Shown here: positions 7,200 through 16,148 of the stretch, piece by piece | Layout: each line of letters begins with the position of its first letter | Numbering within the stretch: the first letter of the stretch is position 1 | The notes under the pieces: generated by a model | Seen by the model: only the letters and a program-made list of their open reading frames with translations | Databases searched by the model: none | What the model was told of the DNA's origin: nothing | Made by a program: the position numbers and the translations under genes | Assembly: GCA_015679605.1 (NCBI GenBank) | Contig: JAAAVE010000419.1 | Location: 1-16,148, forward strand | DNA from: Podila epigama | Lineage: Eukaryota; Mortierellomycota; Mortierellomycetes; Mortierellales; Mortierellaceae | Reading direction: 5' to 3' | Length of the DNA stretch: 16,148 nt

Positions 7200-9626
7200 T
7201 CAATGTTCCAGGGCATGCTTTCTTGTCAGCCCACAGCCTGATTGTACTAGCTTTCCAAAGTCTGTCTCACTTCCTGTAAATCCTCGAAGACGCACGTCCA
7301 CCACTGACTGGTTATAAAACATTGCTATTTGAACAGCATATATCATATCCCAAGGATTCAAGACCGCATCATCGCCATTGAAATCTGTGTACGCTGGGAT
7401 AAACATAAGGCGGCCAAAGTTTCCAGCCGCAGTCGCAGCATCCTTCTCGCACATCGTTTCCCTTATATCTGCTGTCGTATATTGAGCAAGAGGTATCGTA
7501 ATAGCAGCGAAGTTGAGATGGGCCATGAACTTTTGGAGAATGGTCCTGAAGCCTTCCGTCGAAACTTGCAGATTTGGAATCAAATAATCCTTTTGGCCAG
7601 AGGAATCGCAGATTTGGAGCCGAAAATCAAAGAACTCAGGAACGGTATTCACAAATGGATAGTTCATTTTTTGCTGCCTAGTAAGAGTAGGGCTGAGACG
7701 ACAGTCTGACCGTATACTATGGACTTTGGAGAGCTGACTAGCCGGAGAGACAACATTTGGTTGTCCAAAGTTAGGTCCAAGAAGAGCTACACATCGAAGT
7801 TGATGAATACATTAGTATGGCTTGGTTGGTTTGATGGACTTTGCAAGTTAATTCAGAGAGCCGTTCCTGTATACCTGGAGACGCGGCCAAAGACGGCTTT
7901 GTTTCTTGAACTTCCTGCTTGCACAGTTGGTATGTTTCGCCTCCCCTCACTGTCGTGAACCTGTGATGAATTTGACTATTTCTCGCAAAAATCTGCTCAT
8001 ATATTGTTTCAATTCCAGAGATAATAACCGTAGCCGCGGTAATCATTCGCAATGTCGCCACGGAACCTCGATTAATTATCCGTGCTGGAATTGGCGCAAG
8101 CGTTGTTGCTTGGAGGTCAGTCATCCTTAATGCTTCGAGGAAAACTACAGCTCCGTGACGAATAGTCCGCCAAGGCACCAGCTTGTTCTTTGTAAGAAGA
8201 CCAGTCATACCCACCAATATGAATGAGGTCGCTGCGATACCGATAAAACTTGGCCATTGCGTCTCAACTTCAGAAACGCACGGGGTTGTGGGAAGTGAAT
8301 TTTTGCAAATGTCATGAGAGCTGGGTGCACGACTACCGTACCATTGCTTCGAGTCGACAACTTTACGGAGCCTAGGCGCTTGTTTTCTCAATACAGCATG
8401 GAGTTCATGTCTCTGAATGGATGGAAGGGGAATATCAGGAATTCGTGCCGAAGTATTGTGCAAATGTCTCCAAATCTTTTCGCCTTTCAACGATCTAGAA
8501 AGTAGCAGCTTCTAAAACGTATTGTTAGGACGCATGATGTTGCTTCACGGAATGCAGGAATTTATTTCAAACTACTTACGGGACTCAGCATTTGGGGGCA
8601 GATTAAGCTTGCATTCATCCCAATCAAAGGAGTTTCATTCGAGGGTGCTCTGGGTGCAAGCCACCTCTCGACGTCACGCGGCGCCATTGTAAATAGCCAT
8701 GCGAAACGTTTGGCCCTAGTGCACCCTTCGGCTCTCGGTGAACAATCTCGAATTATACTTGAAAGTTGAGTTTTGTTCTCGAACAGTGAGACAAGGATAT
8801 CTTATCTGGAGTTAGAACATGTAGAATTGCTTTACTAGGAACATGGGTGCACAGTAATTAACATACCAAGAGGCCGGCAAAGTCCCACAAGGTCATTTTC
8901 GAATGGTTCAAGTACACCTAGCACAAATTGATGCTCGCCTGTCGTCATGGTCCTGATAACATTCTCGATGGATTCGTCAGCACGAACAAATGTTATCCAC
9001 TTGGAAAATGTCGAGAGAAACTTAGGGTTCCCTGCATTCACTTGGAGGATATTGGAAAAATATGATTGCTCAATAGCGTGAACTGTAGCATCATGTCGAT
9101 CCTTGGGAAGATAGAAAAGGGAGTCTCCAGCGGGCACAGTGCCAAGATGATGACCATCAATGTCGTGCAGGTCCTATAACAATTTGAGCTGCAGTTAGAG
9201 GATGTACTCACTCCTTCATTACTCGTTTATGAATTGCATTACCATAATGTCGCATTGACGAGGGGTTCTGTTTATACTCCATTCAAGCATGAGTGGCGAT
9301 GGAGATACAAAAGACGAGAATGGCACTTTAGTGAGATCCTTTTGTTGATTTTGGCTGAAGGTGAAAGCTTGAAGAAACTTCATGACAGGGACAACCCCGG
9401 AGATAGTGCTTGCTTTGATGAGATTTGGGTTTCGGTCCACATGGTCATGGTCCCCAATCACGACCAGAATGAATACAACTTGTTGTGGTGAAATGTATTG
9501 ACATTTTAAAACATATTTTTTGAGGACTTCAGCGACGGTGAGGTAATCCTGAACCATCAAGATGTGCGAAGCGATGTTGACATGAAAGTAGCGCCGGGTT
9601 AATGTGTCTTTTGGTGCTGAAGTCAT
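7200..9626 (-). CDS. Five-exon gene for a 711-aa protein, family not recognised
   Basis: Exons, in transcript order: 9626..9243, 9173..8867, 8800..8580, 8511..7875, 7786..7200. The introns are 66-88 nt with donors GTAATG, GTATGT, GTAAGT and GTATAC. The last intron carries a canonical TACTAAT branch and a TGTAG acceptor. All joins keep frame; the weakest is the exon 3 acceptor, which has to be GATAAG to avoid a stop. The protein has no low-complexity tracts. It shows a hydrophobic strand VVFILVVIGDHDHVD near residue 55, a possible single membrane helix at about 392-410 (FIGIAATSFILVGMTGLL), and otherwise mixed globular character. The start at 9626 (good A at -3) is preferred over 9683, which is too close to a TTTAAATA element. 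I cannot assign a family or function. Confidence 0.65.
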
Positions 9627-9685
9627 TGTGAGAAGGTGAATGTTATGGTTAAAGTTACAAAACGAAGGAGCCTTGTCTAGCATAA

Positions 9686-9955
9686 CAGCGTTTATTTAAA
9701 GGAAAAGGCGTGCCTTTGTTTTTTTGTCAATACCACACTTTGATCGACATCAAAAAGCAGGATAACTTCCGAATCATTTACATTGATCCACAGTTGGCTT
9801 TGTCTTTAGCTGATAGAAGTGAATTATTTTATGTCGAAGTCCATATGTCGTGAACTCTCGCAACCTCCAATTACTGGGTGAATGCCTTTAATGTGTTCCG
9901 GGACCACATTGTGTATGATGACTTAGAGTGCCCATTTGGACGAGGAGCTACTTGA
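9686..9955 (+). pseudogene. Possible relic: plus-strand frame with one internal stop
   Basis: 55 codons are open (9686-9850), then TGA at 9851-9853, then 33 more codons in the same frame to TGA at 9953-9955. There is no ATG near the beginning. The translation is protein-like rather than repetitive, with pieces such as FRIIYIDPQLALSLADRSE before and YWVNAFNVFRDHIVYDD after the stop. It could be a decayed gene fragment, an exon of an unmodelled gene, or chance. An N-A-F-x-x-F-R match recalls the start of fungal HMG boxes but is too short to rely on. Confidence 0.2.
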
Positions 9956-10025
9956 TGATGGTAACGACGCGTTGTGTTGATGGAGTAAATGCTTGAACGC
10001 TTTATATTAAAAAACAATCATTAAA

Positions 10026-10041
10026 ATAATAATAATAATAA
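10026..10041. repeat. (AAT)5 microsatellite
   Basis: A trinucleotide run just beyond the stop of the cyclohydrolase gene, within its probable 3' UTR. Confidence 0.85.
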
Positions 10042-10063
10042 AAAAGGCAAAATACAGACTACT

Positions 10064-11215
10064 CTAGTTTCTGATCAACGAGAGAAACTCTTCCCTTGTT
10101 TTCGCATGATTACGGAAGCATCCAAACATGGAGCTGGTGATGGTCTGACTGCCAGGTTTTTGGACACCTCGCATGACCATGCAGAAATGACTAGCCTCCA
10201 TGACGACGGCGACGCCGAGAGGGTCAAGCAGTTCCTGCAACGCCATGGCCACCTGTTTCGTCAATCGCTCCTGGACCTGCAGGCGGCGACTGAACATCTC
10301 AGCCAGACGCGCAATCTTGCTCAGACCAACAACCTTGCCATTCTTGGGGATGTAGCCAATGTGGATTTTTCCCGTGAAAGGGACCATATGATGCTCACAC
10401 AATGAAAAGACATCAATGTTCTTGACAATTACCATCTCGTCGTGGTCTATTTGTGCGAGCGGCGGTGGGTTTAGGGTATATGGTTCATTCAGAAAGAAGT
10501 GTTAGTTCCTTCTGTTTTGTGTAAAAAATTGGGTATCGTGATATCCCACCAGTGCTGTGTCGACATGCACTTGCCTTCTTGGAAAAGAGCGCCGTTCATG
10601 AGATCTACAAGGGCAACAATTGTCAGTCAGTCAACTACAAATCAATTACAAACGCAACTGCGAGTGCATCTTCAACTTTAAGGAAGCGCGACAAAAAAAT
10701 ACACATTACGGTTGACACTCTCTTCGTATCCTTTCGAAAAGAACATAAGAGCCTTGGCATAACGCTCTGGCGTCTTGACAAGTCCCTCACGGTCAGGATC
10801 CTCGCCAATGCTTTCGAGAATGACGCGAACAGCACCTGCAATCGTCTCGATCCGAGCTGCACGCGTCGCCTCTGTGTCCTCGCGCCGATCCCGCGCACCG
10901 ATGCCTAAAAGAAAAAAAAAAGAAAAAATAGATGGTCGGTCACACAAACGTAACGGTATGATTCATTTTTGTTTGTGTTTTTGTTTTTGTTTTGAATTTT
11001 TTTTTTCTTTTTTTTTTGAACGAGCATGAGGCGTGAGAACAAAGCAACCATGAGTAGAAAAGTGGGCCCCTACTTGGGAAGCTGAGTCCGTCAAATGTGA
11101 TGGGAGAGTTGATGCGATGGTCAGGCGACAAGTAGCTTGCTGATGAGTTGATGCTATGTGAGCTTCCAGTCAAGGCACGGTTCAAGATTGCCTGTCTTGC
11201 GGTTGGCTGAGCCAT
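10064..11215 (-). CDS. FOL2: GTP cyclohydrolase I
   Basis: Exons: 11215..11074, 10904..10710, 10604..10575, 10446..10064; 249 aa, close to the usual fungal length. It converts GTP to 7,8-dihydroneopterin triphosphate plus formate, the first step of folate and tetrahydrobiopterin synthesis, as a cytosolic decamer. Family motifs are clear: [36 protein letters not shown] (C139, H142), [13 protein letters not shown], and [15 protein letters not shown] (H209, C211). C139, H142 and C211 match the zinc ligands and H209 the catalytic histidine. The first 45 residues are a variable Ser-rich tail, as in other eukaryotic forms. Introns 1 and 2 are GT-AG (GTAGGG, GTAATG). Exon 3 is only 30 nt and is followed by a GC-AG intron. 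It is transcribed away from the 922-aa gene across a 1-kb spacer. Confidence 0.96.
10447..10574 (-). other. GC-AG intron in the GTP cyclohydrolase gene
   Basis: After the 30-nt exon 3 the donor reads AAG|GCAAGT and the acceptor AAATAG|ACC. Joining at the GC gives [11 protein letters not shown], which fits the family across the junction. The nearest GT (GTGCAT) would shift the frame. The GCAAGT context is the standard GC-donor consensus. Confidence 0.85.
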
Positions 11216-12269
11216 GCTAATGACAATGAGGATTCAAAGATGGCATATTGTATGCGAGGGTGAATGCCAATGGAAGGTAGAGATGAAATGAACAAATGGC
11301 CTGTTTCTTGTTGTGAAACGAGAAAAAGAAGTGTGTTTTGAGCTTTACTGATTATTGTCTGTTGCATTGTTGTTGTTTGACATTGTGCTTTTGATGATGT
11401 ATTTTGAGAGTAATGGATTGATTGATGTTGTGATGATTTGGAAGGAGACAGACAGACAAAACGCGTGTGAACAAAATTTTAAAGTGATTTAAAGTGGTGT
11501 TCTGTCTCTGATGGCATCACATCAAAAATCCGCACCAATCAGCTGCTGATTAAACGCGTCTTGGCGTCTTGTAAAAAAAATGAACGCGGTTGTTCAAAAT
11601 GTGGTTTCTTGTCCCCCTACTTTTGGTTCTTTTCCTTTGCTAATCGGAATGTTCTCTCTCTTTTCTTATCGTCCCTGATGGACATCCTCATGGTCCAGTT
11701 CTCTCTTTCATGTGCACACTTTCACTCGCTCTCGTTCATCAACACAGACACTCTTTATCGCACCATGCGGTGATCACGATGACGAGTGCGTGAGTGCAAT
11801 GTATTGCGTGTGTGTGTGTGTGTGTGTGGGTGGGTGCATAGGTGGGTGGAAGAGTGAGCGTATGAATGAGCGAAAGGATAATTGGTTTAAGGTTGATCTC
11901 TTTTTTTTTCCCTTCTTCTTCGTCTTCGTCGTGGCCACTTTGTTTGTTCGGTGCCCTTTTTGGTTCTTTCTTTTCTTTTCTCCGCTTGATTCTTCCATCC
12001 TTTTCGTTTTTCCACATTTACATTTCATCCAATCCTTTCCATCCATTCCATCCTTTTGAAATTCATTACTCTCACACAAAACCTCCTTCATCTCAACACT
12101 CTCTCCATCCACGTTTTAGTGGTCTCTGTTCACTTTTCTCACTCTCCTTCACTCTCCGCACTCAACCACTCCTCCTATCTACGCGACCCCTCCTCCCCCT
12201 TTTCTTACTTTTCTATCGCATCAAGGAAATAAAGAGAAGAGAAAAGAAATAGAAAACACTTTACTCCAA
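11216..12269. other. Divergent intergenic region, no gene seen
   Basis: The 5' flanks of the GTP cyclohydrolase gene (minus) and the 922-aa gene (plus). It contains a direct repeat of TTTAAAGTG near 11478-11496 with TATA-like TTTAAA, a (GT)11 run at 11807-11828 followed by GGTGGGTG, and a strongly C/T-rich stretch from about 11895 to 12230 that probably belongs to the promoter and leader of the plus-strand gene. Open frames on both strands here translate simple sequence and are not accepted. Confidence 0.6.
11807..11828. repeat. (GT)11 microsatellite
   Basis: Eleven GT units followed by GGTGGGTG. It lies roughly in the middle of the divergent spacer. Confidence 0.95.
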
Positions 12270-15200
12270 ATGTCCACACAGCAAATGTTACAGCAACAAG
12301 AAGAAGAGCCCTGGTTGCGATATCCTGAATCATATCCAACAACCTCCACAACAACAGCAACATCAGCAACATCAGCAACAACAAAACCAGCAACAGAAAC
12401 AACTCCTCCTCCTTCTTCTTCTTCTACCATGGCAGCCTCTTCTTCTGACGCGCAAGTTCAGCTCCTCGAGATCACAGCCAGTCACAAGCGTCCCTTGTCC
12501 AGAGACTTTGACGCGTCTCCAGAAACTTTTCACCTTGGAGGCAACCATGGTCAGGGTCTTGATCTTGGTTATGGAGTGCAGCCTCTGCAGTTACACACTC
12601 CTGCTTTTCCATCTTTAGATTTCACACCAGAAACACATTCTTCTGCTTCTTTTTCTTCTTTTTCTTCTTCTTCTGCTCTCTATCCTACTTCTTCTTTGTC
12701 TACTACCTCTTCTACCTCTCCTGCCTCTTCTCGCCCTCCACCTCAACTTCGGACACTTTCTGAAGAATTAGCCATGGCGTTGCAAAAACAGGACCAACAA
12801 CAACAACAACAGCAACAACAACAACCTCAAAGGTTGCAACATGAACACAGCACTGATAGCAATAACAACCACAACTATAATAACATCAACTCGTCGAAAA
12901 AGAATGGCCATGGTGGTGTTATCAGCAGCAGTAGCCAATATAATGCTTATCCATCCCCAACAACCCCTTCTGGTTTGCTTTCCAGTCCTGCTGATCTCAG
13001 TATGCCCTCGTCTTCATCTTCGTCTTTTTCCTTTTCATCATCAGCATCGTCGTCGTCGTCGCACCATTTCCCCCTCTTCAAATCTCATTATGACATGTCC
13101 TGTTCTTCCGAAGGTCAGCAGGACAGCGACACCAATCGTACTCTTGTCAATGGTCATGATAGCAGTCTTCAACACCATCGCAGTAACAACTATAGCGACA
13201 ATAGCGAGTGGCAGCAACAGCGTTCGAAGCAGCATTCAAAGCAGCATTCGAAACCGAGACCTTCACCCCTGACCTTCTATACCCACCAAACAAACAATAA
13301 CAACCCGCCGTCATCGTATCTCAATGCGGCTAATAACCCAACCTCGAACATCTCGAGCAACGACTCCATGGCGCCACATGATATTGTGGGCTCTTCCCAG
13401 AGAGCAGTGGATTCTACAGCATCAGCAACAGCAGCAGCAGCAACAGCCTTTGCGTTTCCTGGTCACCATGTCCACCTTCACTTGCACCATAATCCATACC
13501 AACCGCAGCCGCAACAACAACAATTACAACAAGAAAACCCTTCTCAACAACAACCCCACTATCAACACCCTCATCCTTCTCGTACAGGAGCATCCTCACC
13601 TCTATCACGATTCCGATATCCTGACAATGTCAGTCGTGGTAGTAGCAGCAAAAAGAAGTACAACAATAATGACCAGCATCTTTCCAAGGGTCACTCCACA
13701 CAAAGACACTCTCATTATAACCACCATCATCATCACCGACAAGAACAACAACATCAGCAAAGTCAGGGGCACTCCCTCCTGCAGCACCCCAACTATGGAG
13801 ACTCGTCTCTGTCCCTGTCCTCATCGTCTGGTGCATCGTCTTCGTCCTATTCCACCATCTCTTCTTCTTCCTCCTCGTCCTTCTCACCCTCACCCTCATA
13901 CCCGTCTTCTTCTTCCTTCTCTCCGTGTTCGGCACTTTGCCATTCCGGTAACAGTTTCATGAACCACCCTCATCATCCAGGTGCTCGTCAGTCCAGATCC
14001 CAGCATCCGCCGCCGCAGGGGCATTCTATGCAACATCACCCTGCATGTCAGCACCATACTCTGGTTGCCCCCACGGTAATGGGTGCGTCATCCCAGGATC
14101 CAATACGGCCACCACCACCATCACCATCACCACAACAACACCAACAACAACAACAACAACAAGACCCGGTAGAGTCTAGTACACGCTTTGGAAGGGTGAC
14201 AAAGGGGGTGAATCGGTTCGGTATGCCTAGATTATGCCTGAATTTGACCCCTCTGACCAATCATCCTGTACAACCTCGTTTTCACGCTCGAACCGAAGAG
14301 CAGCTGCAGCAGTCAGTGAGATGAATGGCTATGGAAGGCCACGTAGCTATGATGACAATGACGATGACGATGCAATGGATGCAGAGAAAGCTTCATCGCA
14401 ATACGCGGCTGAACCACCCAAGAAAAAGCTACGTTCGACAGCATCCATGTTGTTCGATGCTGCATTTGAGACAGTAATCTTTACCGGGGCTGTCGCACTG
14501 TCTGCGTACCAGTTGTTGACTGGCAAAGCCAAGCTTGGTGGTAGTAGTAGTAATACTAGCACTAGTACTAGCACGAGTCACTCCAAGAATGGGTCTACGA
14601 GTTCAATGACAGCATCCAAGGATAACGAAGACGAGGACGTGGCCAAAGGCGCAACGCTATCGAATGTTCCCGAATCTGCCCCTGTGGAATCTAAACAAGA
14701 AGAAGAACAGTCTGCTTTGGTAAGTGATGACGGTTGTAGGATCAAAAAAAAAAACAGGCATGGAGAGAGTGGGTCTTTTTTTTTCGGAGCATTTTTTTTT
14801 TCGCGCCCTTGTTAAGCATGCGTTATGGTTGGAGGGATGTAATCGGCGGCATTGGTGGGGTTCATTTTCAATTGAGATGGATGGCAGTAGTAGGATGATT
14901 GTTGTATCGAAACCCTGGAAAGCAACACCAAAAAAAAAAGAATGGGTTGACAATAACCCAACATCCTATTTTGTTTCTTTTTCAATGATGCACTCACTTA
15001 CAATGACAAAATTTATATATATTCATCCATAAACTACATTCTAGACGAGAGCCGATGCCGCGACGACAACACGTACGTTGCGGCCACACTACTCATCTAG
15101 TAGCTTGACGCGCGCAGGTCGGTTGAATGGTGGCTATGGAGGCGGTGGGTATTATCACAAGGCGCGGACAGCGAGACCATTTCGAGGAAATAGTAAACGC

Positions 15201-15446
15201 GCCAGTCTTTCAGGAGCATATCATTTTTCAGGCGGTGTTGGTGGAGGAGGAGGAGGAGGTCTTGGAGGTGGATTTGGAGCGAAAGGAGGATATCATGCGC
15301 GTAGTGCGTCTATGCCGGTGCGACCCAATACAGGAACTGAGGATACAGATGAAATGTTTTTGAGGATGGAAGCTCAATTGACGAATCTGATTGCTGAAGG
15401 CAAGCGTGCGTTGAGTAGTCGAATTGAAGTATGGGATGAAGAATAG
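12270..15446 (+). CDS. 922-aa low-complexity protein with one membrane segment
   Basis: The model is join(12270..14220, 14304..14719, 15045..15446). Intron 1 is about 83 nt (donor GTATGC). Several acceptor AGs at 14300, 14303, 14309 and 14312 all keep the frame, so that boundary may vary by a few residues. Intron 2 is 325 nt (donor GTAAGT, acceptor TTCTAG). Residues 1-650 are Ser/Gln/His/Asn-rich and disordered, with a poly-Gln run near 12798-12826. Then come an acidic stretch (DDNDDDD), a basic cluster PPKKKLR (688-694), one hydrophobic helix at about 703-723 (AAFETVIFTGAVALSAYQLL), and Ser/Thr- and Glu-rich linkers. The tail is Gly-rich with RGG-like character and ends in an amphipathic helix (DEMFLRMEAQLTNLIAEGKR). 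If the first intron is not removed, the frame ends at 14324 after 684 aa. The family is unknown; a nuclear-envelope or ER protein is possible. Confidence 0.7.
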
Positions 15447-15581
15447 TAGTTGTTGTATTCATATAGTGTATATGGTGAAGAAAAAAAAAACTTTGTGAAG
15501 GGCCGTTCGACCAATATATTGTCCTTTCTAATATATTTACCCTTCTTCATAATACAAATGAAGTCAATCTATATCCGTATA

Positions 15582-15884
15582 TTACGCGTCTGTCTGTAGA
15601 GATGCTTGTTGTGTACGCTTGATAGACGCTTGCTGCAAATATTGGTAGACACGTATAATCCGATAGCCAAGGAGAAAGACTGCGAGTGCGAGTAGTAAAG
15701 GCAGCTTTCCATTCCAGAACCGGTTACCACGCTGCGCTGGTGTGTTGAGTGCACGGAAAACTCTTTGTCCAGTTTGTGCTCGTGCTTGTACTTCGGCTTG
15801 TGCTTGTGCTTGGGCTTGTGCTTGTGTCTGTGACATGCCCCGTGTGGCGCCTGACCGTGCGAGTCGTCTTGATTGTTGAAGCAT
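15582..15884 (-). CDS. Small single-pass membrane protein
   Basis: 100 aa in one exon, TAA-type end at 15582. The N-terminus is Arg-rich with no acidic residue (MLQQSRRLARSGATRG), like a mitochondrial targeting stretch. It is followed by an alternating Gln-Ala run (about residues 19-30), then one hydrophobic helix at about 61-79 (LPLLLALAVFLLGYRIIRV) and a short polar, Gln-rich tail. A second in-frame Met at residue 17 is an alternative start that would remove the Arg-rich stretch. It is convergent with the 922-aa gene, with 135 bp between stops. The family is not recognised; mitochondrial or ER membrane location is inferred from composition only. Confidence 0.6.
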   Translation of the reverse strand: MLQQSRRLARSGATRGMSQTQAQAQAQAQAEVQARAQTGQRVFRALNTPAQRGNRFWNGKLPLLLALAVFLLGYRIIRVYQYLQQASIKRTQQASLQTDA

Positions 15885-16012
15885 GAGGGGTTGTGATGTA
15901 GTTTCCTTTTTGTTTTTGATGTTTTTTACATGTGAATCATTCGAAATGTAATGAAAGCAAGTGAATGAGATGAAATGGAATGGAACAGAATCTTTGTAAA
16001 AATAAAAAAATG

Positions 16013-16148
16013 TTATTTACGCTGCCACGTTTTTCGCCTCCGTTTAAACTGCTCTTGGTCTGTTGTGGGTGATGACGAGGACGCTGCTTCCTTGGGAGAG
16101 TTCTGTTTGGATCGACTCGTGGGTGATGATAATGATGATGATGGTACA
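16013..16148 (-). CDS. C-terminal 44 residues of a gene leaving the window (partial)
   Basis: On the minus strand one frame is open from the window edge (first full codon 16147-16145) to TAA at 16013-16015. The peptide is Ser-rich, then ends in a strongly basic segment, DQEQFKRRRKTWQRK, which could be a nuclear localisation signal or a nucleic-acid contact. The 128 bases to the next start codon (15884, same strand) and the sequence style fit a real 3' end, but without the upstream part neither product nor frame can be confirmed. Confidence 0.45.
   Translation of the reverse strand, partial: VPSSSLSSPTSRSKQNSPKEAASSSSPTTDQEQFKRRRKTWQRK

Larger units (their letters stand above)
9627..10063. 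other. Intergenic region with an interrupted protein-like frame
   Basis: It lies between the 5' end of the 711-aa gene and the 3' end of the GTP cyclohydrolase gene, both on the minus strand. A TTTAAATA-like element near 9690-9697 (minus sense) could be the core promoter of the 711-aa gene. On the plus strand one frame is open from 9686 to 9955 except for a TGA at 9851-9853. Short AAT repeats occupy about 10026-10041, just past the cyclohydrolase stop. No accepted gene is present. Confidence 0.5.

Noticed and set aside
12841-13962. Plus-strand frames of 143 and 212 codons within the 922-aa gene
   Set aside because: They are alternative-phase readings of CAA/TCT/CAC repeats; the main frame continues through both.
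14657-15032. Frames on both strands within intron 2 of the 922-aa gene
   Set aside because: The interval is bounded by a GTAAGT donor and a TTCTAG acceptor that join frames exactly; the inner frames cross A/T tracts.
1-16148. CRISPR array, tRNA or rRNA genes, insertion sequence, long terminal repeats
   Set aside because: No spaced direct repeats, no tRNA box A/box B pair with a cloverleaf, no rRNA core sequence, and no transposase, integrase or reverse transcriptase motifs were found by eye.

Overview
The window looks like a stretch of a filamentous fungal chromosome. The introns are short (61 to about 530 nt), follow GT-AG with fungal CTAAT/CTAAC-type branch sites, and interrupt most genes. 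Intergenic DNA is rich in microsatellites and pyrimidine tracts, and several proteins carry long Ser/Gln/Asn/His tracts. Style and gene content suggest an early-diverging fungus of the Mucoromycota, perhaps Mortierella-like. That placement is an inference and could not be tested here.

Layout, left to right. 1-1169: gene-poor DNA with a strong T-tailed hairpin and microsatellites. 1170-2815 (+): a three-exon gene for a 330-aa protein with seven hydrophobic segments and a GPCR-like topology. 2816-3825: intergenic DNA with a long (CA)(GA) microsatellite and C/T-rich repeats. 3826-5865 (+): a 679-aa, mostly disordered protein with two widely separated CxxC-x6-CxxC modules. 5893-6465 (-): a 190-aa TALE homeodomain protein ending exactly at its homeodomain. 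It meets the preceding gene tail to tail with 27 bp between stops. 6631-7161 (+): a three-exon gene for a 133-aa basic protein of unknown family, divergent from the homeobox gene. 7200-9626 (-): a five-exon gene for a 711-aa protein that I do not recognise. 9627-10063: intergenic, with a stop-interrupted protein-like frame. 10064-11215 (-): GTP cyclohydrolase I in four exons, including a 30-nt micro-exon and a GC-AG intron. 11216-12269: intergenic. 12270-15446 (+): a three-exon gene for a 922-aa low-complexity protein with a basic cluster, one membrane segment and a Gly-rich tail. 15582-15884 (-): a 100-aa single-pass membrane protein. 16013-16148 (-): the C-terminus of a further gene that runs off the window.

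Only GTP cyclohydrolase I (folate and pterin synthesis) has a secure metabolic role. The most unusual part is about 5.9-9.7 kb: a small TALE homeodomain gene, a divergent orphan gene sharing a 165-bp start-to-start region, and a large orphan gene, set between housekeeping-style or low-complexity genes. The arrangement recalls homeodomain-type fungal mating loci, but the divergent partner has no visible homeodomain, so this remains a hypothesis. All exon structures were deduced by eye from splice signals and frame continuity.
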